From assembly GCA_024636355.1 (NCBI GenBank), contig JAGXHH010000164.1, forward strand, positions 1 to 10,653: 10,653 bases of DNA, written 5' to 3'. The notes under the pieces are model-generated. The model worked only from the letters and a program-made list of their open reading frames with translations. It did no database searches and was not told the DNA's origin. This document shows, piece after piece, positions 5,121-10,653 of this stretch. The stretch comes from Desulfobacteraceae bacterium (GTDB taxonomy: Bacteria; Desulfobacterota; Desulfobacteria; Desulfobacterales; Desulfosalsimonadaceae). A program made the translations under genes and the position numbers. The stretch's first letter is position 1. Every line of letters starts with the position of its first letter.

Positions 5121-6764
5121 TTACGTCGCCCTTATTTTGTATACCTCGTTGGTATGCGGATCGATGACATGGATGCCGCAGGCGATGCACGGGTCGAAGG
5201 AATGGACGGTCCGAAGGACTTCCAGGGGCTGCTTGGGGTCGGCCACGGGGGTGCCGATCAGGGCCTCTTCCACCGGTCCCAATGTACCTTCCGCGCAGCG
5301 TGGTCCGAGATTCCACGTGGAGGGGACCACGTACTGGTAGTTTTCGATCTTTTTGTCTTTGATCTTGATCCAGTGCCCCAGCGCACCGCGCGGCACGTCA
5401 TTCAAACCGTACCCCATGGCCTCATCAGGCATTTCCCATCGCTGGTAGACTTTCTTGTCCCCTTTGCTCACATTGGCGATCAGTTCATTCATCCAGCCTT
5501 CCATCTGCTGACCGATGACCAGGGTTTCGATGCCCCGGGCAGCGGTACGACCAAGGGTGGAGAACAGGGCCGTTACGGGAATGTCGAGCTGCTTTGCGAC
5601 GCTGTCCACGGTTGCCTTCACTTCTTTATGCCCCTTGGAATAGGCCACCAGGACCCGGGCCAGCGGTCCGACTTCACAGGAAGCGCCGTCATAGCGAGGG
5701 GCTTTAAACCAGGTGTACTTGCCGTCATCCGGCTGGTATTCGCCATGGGCCGGTTTGGTTTCCCCTTCGAAAGGATGTTTGGGATCACCCTTTTCATACC
5801 ATCCGCGGGCCACGTGTTCGGTTACCTTCTGCTGATCGGCGTCCAGCGGTTTTGCGAGATCCCGTTTCTTGATAAACCCGCGCGGCAGGAAATGGCTGTC
5901 CGGCTCTTTGTCGGTCTGCGGGAAATCCCCCCAGCTGAGGAAATTGGTGGTCCCGCCGATGCCGCCCCAGTCCTTGTAAAAAGAGGCGACCGCCAGGAGA
6001 TCCGGGACATAGACATTTTTGATGAATTCCTGGGTTTCTTTCCAGATGTACATGAATTCGGCAAGCCGCTCGGGTGAAAGATCGGCAACCGATGTTACCC
6101 CGCCGACCACCAGGGACTGGGGATGGGGGTTTTTGCCGCCGAAAACGGCGTGCATGCGGGCGGCTTTTGCCTGCAGCCGCAGTGCTTCGAGATAATGAGC
6201 GGCGGCCATGAGGTTGGCTTCCGGCGGCAGCTTGTAGGCGCTGTGCCCCCAGTACGCGTTCTGGAAGGGGCCGAGCTGCCCGCTTTCCACAAAGGTGCTC
6301 AGCCGTGCCTGGACGTTTCTGTAATAATTGGAACCGCCCCAGGGTGAATTCGATACATTGTCGGTCAGTTTTGAGGTGGCGGCCGGATCGGCTTTCAGGG
6401 CGCTGACGATATCGACCCAGTCCAGGGCATGCAGGTGATAGAAATGGACGATATGGTCGTGCTGGTACTGGGCGCCGTGCATAAGATTGCGAATCAGTCG
6501 GGCATTTTCCGGAATCTTTACCCCGACCGCATCTTCCACGGCCCGGACCGAAGAAAGAGCATGCACATAGGTGCAGACCCCGCAGGAGCGCTGGACGAAA
6601 TGGTGAGCATCCCGCGGATCCCGCCCTTGGAGGATCATTTCAATGCCCCGGAAAAGCTGGCCCGAACTCCAGGCGTTGACCACCTTGCCGTCTGCGACTT
6701 CCACTTCAATGCGCAGATGGCCCTCTATTCTGGTAATCGGATCGATTACGATACGTTTTCCCAT
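5121..6764 (-). CDS. hynA: Periplasmic [NiFe] hydrogenase, large (catalytic) subunit
   Basis: The catalytic subunit of a group 1 uptake hydrogenase, holding the Ni-Fe(CN)2CO site that splits H2; 547 aa, normal size. The N-terminal signature is RIVIDPITRIEGHLRIEVEV. The four nickel ligands are in RSCGVC (Cys61, Cys64) and DPCIACGIH (Cys526, Cys529). Both C-terminal ligand codons are TGC, so this is a standard Cys enzyme and not a NiFeSe one. The precursor ends 15 residues after His532 (VIDPHTNEVYKIRAT), the peptide expected to be removed by the endopeptidase. There is no signal peptide; it should be exported folded with the small subunit. The start is supported by GAGAGGAG upstream of the ATG, 45 bp after the small-subunit gene, so the two form an operon closed by the terminator at 5058-5097. 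The symbol follows D. vulgaris; other species name this gene hydB or hynB. Confidence 0.97.
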   Translation of the reverse strand: MGKRIVIDPITRIEGHLRIEVEVADGKVVNAWSSGQLFRGIEMILQGRDPRDAHHFVQRSCGVCTYVHALSSVRAVEDAVGVKIPENARLIRNLMHGAQYQHDHIVHFYHLHALDWVDIVSALKADPAATSKLTDNVSNSPWGGSNYYRNVQARLSTFVESGQLGPFQNAYWGHSAYKLPPEANLMAAAHYLEALRLQAKAARMHAVFGGKNPHPQSLVVGGVTSVADLSPERLAEFMYIWKETQEFIKNVYVPDLLAVASFYKDWGGIGGTTNFLSWGDFPQTDKEPDSHFLPRGFIKKRDLAKPLDADQQKVTEHVARGWYEKGDPKHPFEGETKPAHGEYQPDDGKYTWFKAPRYDGASCEVGPLARVLVAYSKGHKEVKATVDSVAKQLDIPVTALFSTLGRTAARGIETLVIGQQMEGWMNELIANVSKGDKKVYQRWEMPDEAMGYGLNDVPRGALGHWIKIKDKKIENYQYVVPSTWNLGPRCAEGTLGPVEEALIGTPVADPKQPLEVLRTVHSFDPCIACGIHVIDPHTNEVYKIRAT

Positions 6765-6809
6765 CTTATCTCCTCTCTTTTATGCGTAAAGAGTTCGAAG
6801 TTTATGTGT

Positions 6810-7754
6810 TTACATCGCTTCGTAAAAGGGTGACATCGCATCCCAGAAATTGGGCTCGCTGCATCCGATGCAGGGATGTCCAGCCTGTACCGGCCAACTG
6901 GTGCCGTCATTGAATTTGGCTGTCGGACAATTATTATAGGTCATCGGACCGCGGCAGCCGAGTGTGTAGAGGCACCATCCCTTTTCGGCATCCTTGGAAC
7001 CGAATTCCATGACGAATTCTCCCGCCTCGAAATGTCCGCGCCGTGTGCATTGATCGTGAATGGTCCTGCCGTAGGCGAAAAGCGGACGGCCGGCGGCATC
7101 GAGTTGCGGCAGTTTGCCCAGGAGCAGGTAATTGACGATGGTCCCCACCAGGTTGACGGGATTGGGGGGGCAGCCGGGGATGTTGATGGTCTTGACATTC
7201 AGGGCTTCGCCAACGCCTTTAAAACCGCCCGGGTTCGGCTTGGCGGCCTGGATGCCGCCGAAGCTCGCGCAGGAACCGAGCGCAATGGTTGCCGCAGCAT
7301 GGGGGATGACGCTGTTTGCAACATCCAGGAACGTGCGGCCGCCGATTTTGCCGTATGCACCGTCATATTTGGTGCCTATGGCGCCTTCGGTGATGCAGAT
7401 GAATTTGCCTTTGTGCTTTTTCACCGCCGCTTTCAGGCTCTCTTCGGCCTGGTGGCCGGCTGCCGCCATGATCGTTTCCTGGTATTCGAGATTGATCAGT
7501 TCGAGGACGATTTCATCTATCCAGGGATAGGTGGAGCGCAGAAAACCTTCCGCACAACCGGTGCATTCCGCAAAATTGAGCCAGATTACCGGCGGGCGTT
7601 CTTTAGGGGCGGCAAACACATCGGCCACTTTGGAAACAAATGATGCATTGAGCCCCAGGGTGGCTGTCATGAACGTGCAATATTTCATAAAATCTCTTCG
7701 CGTGACGCCTTTTTGTTCTAATCTCTCATAAAAATCCTTCTCTTTCTTTTCCAT
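6810..7754 (-). CDS. hynB: Periplasmic [NiFe] hydrogenase, small (iron-sulfur) subunit, Tat-exported
   Basis: The electron-transfer subunit carrying three Fe-S clusters, 314 aa. The ATG at 7754 is preferred over 7760 because GGAGG lies 8 nt before it but only about 2 nt before the other. The Tat signal TRRDFMKY is at residues 18-25, with probable cleavage near AAP (about 48-50). Proximal cluster: ECTGC (Cys64, Cys67), GSC (Cys162), PGC (Cys195). Distal cluster: His233, Cys236, Cys261, Cys267. Medial cluster: Cys276, Cys295, Cys298 with Pro288 in the fourth position, as in enzymes with a medial [3Fe-4S]. The proximal site lacks the extra cysteines of oxygen-tolerant enzymes. The chain ends soon after the last cluster (FWDAMSPFYEAM) without a membrane anchor, so the enzyme is soluble in the periplasm and probably reduces a type I cytochrome c3, not encoded here. 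Confidence 0.97.
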   Translation of the reverse strand: MEKKEKDFYERLEQKGVTRRDFMKYCTFMTATLGLNASFVSKVADVFAAPKERPPVIWLNFAECTGCAEGFLRSTYPWIDEIVLELINLEYQETIMAAAGHQAEESLKAAVKKHKGKFICITEGAIGTKYDGAYGKIGGRTFLDVANSVIPHAAATIALGSCASFGGIQAAKPNPGGFKGVGEALNVKTINIPGCPPNPVNLVGTIVNYLLLGKLPQLDAAGRPLFAYGRTIHDQCTRRGHFEAGEFVMEFGSKDAEKGWCLYTLGCRGPMTYNNCPTAKFNDGTSWPVQAGHPCIGCSEPNFWDAMSPFYEAM

Positions 7755-7816
7755 GCGCATCTCCTCCCTGTTGTATAATTCGCAAAGACACTTGGTTTCA
7801 TGACCACCAACGGATC

Positions 7817-7951
7817 ATGGGGCAAATGGAAAAAATACGCGCCGGGAATCAGATGTTTCGCAAGAGGTGGCAATTGGAATTCAGTCCCAGCGCAAAGCTT
7901 AAAAAAGAGGCGTGGCAGAACAAATGGAACGACGTTCTTGATTCGGAATAG
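7817..7951 (+). CDS. Possible small ORF (44 aa), unknown
   Basis: An open frame of 44 codons in the 320-bp gap upstream of the hydrogenase, antisense to its predicted leader. The product begins MGQMEKIRAGNQMFRKRWQ and ends WNDVLDSE; it is rich in Lys, Glu and Trp (three Trp) and is not low-complexity. No good Shine-Dalgarno precedes it. I recognise no family. It may be chance. Confidence 0.15.
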   Translation: MGQMEKIRAGNQMFRKRWQLEFSPSAKLKKEAWQNKWNDVLDSE

Positions 7952-8007
7952 AAATGCTTTGGTAAATTAAGTTTTAAATCCGGAACAGCAAATACCTTAA
8001 TGATTTA

Positions 8008-8036
8008 CGTATGACAAGGTTCGGCATATATGTCAA
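8008..8036 (-). promoter_or_regulatory. Candidate hydrogenase operon promoter
   Basis: On the minus strand a perfect TTGACA (8031-8036) is followed after 17 bp by CATACG (8008-8013, 3 of 6 matches), which is preceded by TGT, an extended -10 element. Transcription would start near 8001, leaving a leader of about 245 nt before the small-subunit ATG. TGACA and TGTCA form an inverted pair across the spacer, a possible regulator site. The rest of the gap to 7761 shows no terminator, sigma54 site or recognised riboswitch. Confidence 0.4.
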
Positions 8037-8078
8037 GCCGTAAATAAAGGCTGGAACTGTTTGTGGTTACTAAGAATA

Positions 8079-9650
8079 TTAAAGGATCGGAATATCCCTT
8101 GGAAAGGTGGTAACCGGCAGAATGACCGTAAAGGTCGAGCCGCTGTTCACTTCGCTGTTCACCTCGATCTGCCCCCCGTGTTTGGCTACGATTCCCTGGG
8201 ACACGCTGAGGCCCAGACCGGTCCCCTTCCCCTTTGCCTTGGTGGTGAAAAACGGATCGAAAATTGAAGATTTGATATGGGAGGGAATACCGCTGCCGTA
8301 ATCGATCACTTTGATTTTAACGAATTCGGGTTGATCGCCCGGCAATGCCAGCACCTGAACCTTATTTCCCTTGGACGAGGCATCGACTGCATTTAAAATC
8401 AGGTTCAAAAACACCTGCTGAAGTTTCTGGCCGTCCCCGTGTATATGGGGAAGATGCTCCGTAAGCTGCAATTCAATCTTAATGCCCGAAAACCGGATCT
8501 GGTTTTCCACCAGAGAAATGGTGTCCTTCAACAATTGATTCAAATCAAGCGTTTCTATCTTTGAGGCGCTTTCCCGGGCGAAATCGAGCAGGTTGCTGAT
8601 GATCTTCTTGGATCGACCGGTTTCCGCGGCGACATCATCGAGCATTTCAAGGCGTTCCTCGTCGGAAAGCGCTTTATAATCTTCTATCAGCATGTGAACG
8701 GTGAGCATGATGTTGTTCAACGGATTGTTCAGTTCATGGGCGACTCCGGCGGTAAGGGTGCCCACGGCACGCATCTTGTGGGTCTGGATCAATGCCGCCT
8801 CACGATTGTCGATCTCCTTTATCATTTCATTGAAGGCAAGGGCGAGCTCGGTGAACTCATCCCGATACCGCCGGCGCGGGGTAATGGGGGTGAAATCCCC
8901 GGCCGCGATGCGCTGGGCATACCGGGAAAACCGTTTCAGGGTGCTGTAGATCCGAATGACCAGCAGATAGGCATTTACGGCCAGAAACAACAGCAGGACG
9001 ATCAGGGAAATAATATGGATCATCCGGGAGCGGTCCAGGGTTTCGCGCAGGGCATTTCTTTCCATTTTTATCAACCCCTGGGCGGACGTAAGAATCGATT
9101 TTCCATAAACACGGATCTCGGATTCAATCTGGCTGAGCTCTCTGGAGTCCGGCATTCCTTCAGGATTACGCCTCTTGATATCGTCTAGTTGATCCAGGAG
9201 CTGTCCATATGCACTGATCTTTTTTGAAATCGACTGCTGGAGCGACGCCCCCAGGATCTTGGAAAACTGATCGGCATTCAGCTCGAATATCGACTCCGCC
9301 ATATGGATGTTTTCGATGGCGTCCTCGATATTGGTACCATAGAGGAAAAAGTTTTTTTCAAACCGGCGGGCCTGTTGAACCTCCGAGGTAAATTCATTGG
9401 CGAATTCAAGAAATTCCAGGCGGTTTTCCACCTGTTCGATATCGAGGATCAGGACGACGGCAACGCCTACGGCAAACAGAAATACCAGCAGGTAAGCGGA
9501 GTAGATCTGGTTGCGGACACTGAAACGCTTCCGGGACAACAGCGCACGGCGGGCCTCCTGAATAATTTCAAGATTCCCGTAAATATGCCGGATTCCGGAT
9601 TTCTGACCGGTTCCGGACGGATCTTCCGGTGAGTCGGTTTGATTCACCAT
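8079..9650 (-). CDS. Membrane sensor histidine kinase with HAMP domain
   Basis: A 523-aa sensor kinase, presumed partner of the response regulator just upstream. The cytoplasmic N-terminus (about 48 residues) precedes TM1 (about 49-70). The periplasmic region of about 140 residues is all-helical and coiled-coil-like (QQARRFEKNFFLYGTNIEDA), resembling the four-helix-bundle/HBM sensors of chemoreceptors. TM2 is at about 211-232, HAMP at about 233-285. HisKA has phospho-acceptor His305 in GVAHELNNP. The HATPase domain covers about 403-513, with N box FLNLILNAVDAS, G1 DYGSGIP (Asp450) and G2 GKGTGLGLSV. It lacks a fused receiver. The start is supported by AAGGA about 10 nt upstream. It follows the regulator by 36 bp, so they are co-transcribed. 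The ligand is unknown. Its 3' end lies about 320 bp before the hydrogenase start; control of hydrogenase expression is possible but only suggested by position. Confidence 0.93.
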   Translation of the reverse strand: MVNQTDSPEDPSGTGQKSGIRHIYGNLEIIQEARRALLSRKRFSVRNQIYSAYLLVFLFAVGVAVVLILDIEQVENRLEFLEFANEFTSEVQQARRFEKNFFLYGTNIEDAIENIHMAESIFELNADQFSKILGASLQQSISKKISAYGQLLDQLDDIKRRNPEGMPDSRELSQIESEIRVYGKSILTSAQGLIKMERNALRETLDRSRMIHIISLIVLLLFLAVNAYLLVIRIYSTLKRFSRYAQRIAAGDFTPITPRRRYRDEFTELALAFNEMIKEIDNREAALIQTHKMRAVGTLTAGVAHELNNPLNNIMLTVHMLIEDYKALSDEERLEMLDDVAAETGRSKKIISNLLDFARESASKIETLDLNQLLKDTISLVENQIRFSGIKIELQLTEHLPHIHGDGQKLQQVFLNLILNAVDASSKGNKVQVLALPGDQPEFVKIKVIDYGSGIPSHIKSSIFDPFFTTKAKGKGTGLGLSVSQGIVAKHGGQIEVNSEVNSGSTFTVILPVTTFPRDIPIL

Positions 9651-9686
9651 ACGCTTACATCCTTGAATTAAGGGTGGCTCTCTTTG

Positions 9687-10088
9687 CTATTGAGCCGGAG
9701 TAAAATCGACCGTTGATCCGAGTTCACGAGCCGCATTGGCGATCATCTGACGCAGATCATCCGGCTTGAACGGTTTGGCGATGAAATCAAACGCGCCTCG
9801 TTCCATGGCCTCCCTGGCAAGAGACATCATGGCATAGCCGGTGATCATGATCACTTTCGTGCGGGGCCACTTCTTCCTTACATGTTCGAGAACCTGGATG
9901 CCGTCCATTTCATCCATCCGGATATCGGTTACCACAATATCGAATTCCTTCTCGTCAATCCGGGCCACGGCCTCAACCGGGTTTTCAAAAACTTCGACAT
10001 CGCATCCGATTTTGGTCAATGCCGGCTTGAGCCGCCTGCCGACAATCGGCTCATCGTCGAGCAGTAGAATACTTAATTTATCGGCCAT
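9687..10088 (-). CDS. Single-domain response regulator (CheY-like receiver)
   Basis: A 133-aa receiver with no DNA-binding or enzymatic output domain, so it must act by protein contact or as a phosphorelay intermediate. The acidic pocket is LLLDDEP (Asp11, Asp12), phospho-acceptor Asp55 in VVTDIRMDEMDG, switch Thr83 (MITGY) and Lys105 (FIAKPF). The sequence is closest in character to receivers of NtrC-type regulators, but the chain ends soon after the fifth helix (RELGSTVDFTPAQ) at TAG. The ATG at 10088 was chosen because AGGAGAGG lies just upstream; an in-frame start at 10133 has no such site and would run through the tandem repeats. It lies between a cytidylate-kinase-like gene and the sensor kinase, all in one direction. 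Confidence 0.93.
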   Translation of the reverse strand: MADKLSILLLDDEPIVGRRLKPALTKIGCDVEVFENPVEAVARIDEKEFDIVVTDIRMDEMDGIQVLEHVRKKWPRTKVIMITGYAMMSLAREAMERGAFDFIAKPFKPDDLRQMIANAARELGSTVDFTPAQ

Positions 10089-10107
10089 GATCCTCTCCTG
10101 TATCCAT

Positions 10108-10154
10108 TTAAGGGTCAATATCTTAAGAATCAATATTCTTAAGGGTCAATATTC
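10108..10154. repeat. Three tandem 15-16 bp repeats upstream of the response regulator
   Basis: Copies at 10108-10122, 10123-10138 and 10139-10154 read TTAAGGGTCAATATC, TTAAGAATCAATATTC and TTAAGGGTCAATATTC. The middle junction also makes a 9-bp inverted repeat, CTTAAGAAT-CAAT-ATTCTTAAG (10122-10143). They fill half of the 115-bp gap before the regulator gene and could be binding sites or slippage products. No other stretch of the window carries them in tandem. Confidence 0.85.
10120..10149 (-). promoter_or_regulatory. Candidate promoter for the regulator-kinase pair
   Basis: On the minus strand TTGACC (10144-10149, 5 of 6 matches) and TAAGAT (10120-10125, 4 of 6) are 18 bp apart, predicting a start near 10113 and a leader of about 25 nt. 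Both boxes lie within the tandem repeats, so any protein binding the repeats would cover the promoter. Confidence 0.3.
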
Positions 10155-10203
10155 CCCGACTCCGGTCTCCTCCGAGCTTAGGGACAGTTGAATTGCTGGA
10201 AAA

Positions 10204-10653
10204 TCACCTGAAACTTTCTGCCGCCTCACCAAAAATATCTTTAATCAGGTGAACCTCCACGGCTCCCACACCTTCTACAGAGCCGGCCAATTCTTTAATC
10301 CGAGCCGTTTTTTTTCGCTTTTCCCGATTCAACGCCTTTGTCGTCACCACAACCGTACCGTCCCGCGATTTTACCCGGATATCGGTCATGCTCTTGAGCA
10401 GAACCGATTTTACTTTCGCGGCAAGCGCCCGATTCGTCAAGCATTTTAATGAATAGGTCATCGGTTTGAAGCGTCGGTACCCCACGGCCCCGACAATGGT
10501 TGTAACGGCTTCCTCCGGATCGATCTGGCCGAGACTGATCACCAGATCATACAAAGCCGGATCGGTTTCATCTATTTTAAACGCGGCAGACGACCATTTC
10601 CTCTGGTCCCGGACCTGCTTTGCCAGAGTTTTTTCCGCGGCCTGCTCCGATAC
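10204..10653 (-). CDS. Cytidylate-kinase-like protein with C-terminal BON-like domain (partial)
   Basis: The C-terminal 149 residues of a protein whose start lies beyond the right edge; the frame is open from 10653 to a TGA at 10204-10206. The first part (RDQRKWSSAAF, then LYDLVISLGQIDPEEAV) resembles the end of the cytidylate-kinase-like family (Cytidylate_kin2), where this segment follows the nucleotide-binding core; the P-loop is outside the window. The last about 90 residues resemble a BON domain (LAAKVKSVL, DGTVVVTTKAL, LAGSVEGVGAVEV), a fold usually linked to membranes or ligand binding. Its substrate cannot be inferred here. It precedes the response regulator by 115 bp on the same strand and probably belongs to the same operon. 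The family call is by recognition and is moderately sure; the BON call is weaker. Confidence 0.6.
   Translation of the reverse strand, partial: VSEQAAEKTLAKQVRDQRKWSSAAFKIDETDPALYDLVISLGQIDPEEAVTTIVGAVGYRRFKPMTYSLKCLTNRALAAKVKSVLLKSMTDIRVKSRDGTVVVTTKALNREKRKKTARIKELAGSVEGVGAVEVHLIKDIFGEAAESFR

Noticed and set aside
5178..5195. Selenocysteine (NiFeSe) hydrogenase
   Set aside because: The C-terminal ligand codons are both TGC, with no in-frame TGA.
5154..6077. 307-codon plus-strand frame antisense to the hydrogenase large subunit
   Set aside because: Shadow of a strongly conserved gene on the other strand; no recognisable domain or ribosome binding site.
6876..7643. 255-codon plus-strand frame antisense to the hydrogenase small subunit
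   Set aside because: Shadow frame; all family motifs are on the minus strand.
7755..7760. ATG at 7760 as the start of the hydrogenase small subunit
   Set aside because: The GGAGG site is only about 2 nt away; the ATG at 7754 has an 8-nt spacing.
7858..7876. Sigma54-type promoter upstream of hydrogenase on the minus strand
   Set aside because: TTGC is present at the -12 position, but the -24 element reads TTGCCAC and lacks the required GG at correct spacing.
10089..10133. Upstream start extending the response regulator by 15 residues
   Set aside because: The extension would translate the tandem repeats, while the ATG at 10088 has a strong Shine-Dalgarno and gives the normal receiver N-terminus.

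Overview
The window looks like a chromosomal segment of a sulfate-reducing Desulfobacterota bacterium (Desulfobacterales-like). This rests on a soluble periplasmic [NiFe] hydrogenase of the Desulfovibrio type with its own protease and HypC chaperone, on two large sensor kinases typical of that group, on a cytidylate-kinase-like/BON protein, and on intergenic regions full of degenerate hexanucleotide repeats. The taxonomic call is inference; there is no rRNA or tRNA here.

Layout, left to right. Positions 1-2415 (minus strand) hold a hybrid sensor kinase: signal peptide, periplasmic substrate-binding-like sensor, one membrane helix, PAS, HisKA, HATPase and the start of a receiver that runs off the left edge. 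Its frame carries one in-frame TAG at 796-798, between HisKA and HATPase, and is otherwise fully open. Positions 2416-2821 form a divergent intergenic region with hexamer repeats, a REP-doublet hairpin and candidate promoters for both flanking genes. Positions 2822-3664 (plus) encode a small secreted ATP-dependent DNA ligase (LigE type). A perfect 18-bp stem-loop separates it from the convergent hydrogenase accessory genes.

Positions 3783-7754 (minus) are the hydrogenase locus, transcribed right to left: small subunit with Tat signal, large subunit, strong terminator, about 600 bp of repeat DNA, then maturation endopeptidase and HypC, the last two joined as TAGATG. The repeat DNA contains three adjacent modules, each starting AAGGAACTT and ending AAG(T/A)TCCTTGG, with different hexamer-based cores.

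Positions 8079-10653 (minus) are a probable signalling operon: C-terminal part of a cytidylate-kinase-like protein with a BON-like tail, a single-domain response regulator, and a membrane histidine kinase. The regulator is preceded by three tandem 15-16 bp repeats overlapping a candidate promoter. The kinase and regulator lie directly upstream of the hydrogenase genes, so a regulatory link is possible but unproven.

How the genes work together: the small and large subunits form a periplasmic H2-oxidising enzyme, probably passing electrons to a cytochrome c3 encoded elsewhere. HypC helps load the Fe(CN)2CO/Ni site, and the endopeptidase trims the large-subunit C-terminus before folded export on the small subunit's Tat signal. 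The best candidates for something undescribed are the AAGGAACTT-bounded hexamer modules and the TAG-interrupted but otherwise undamaged kinase.
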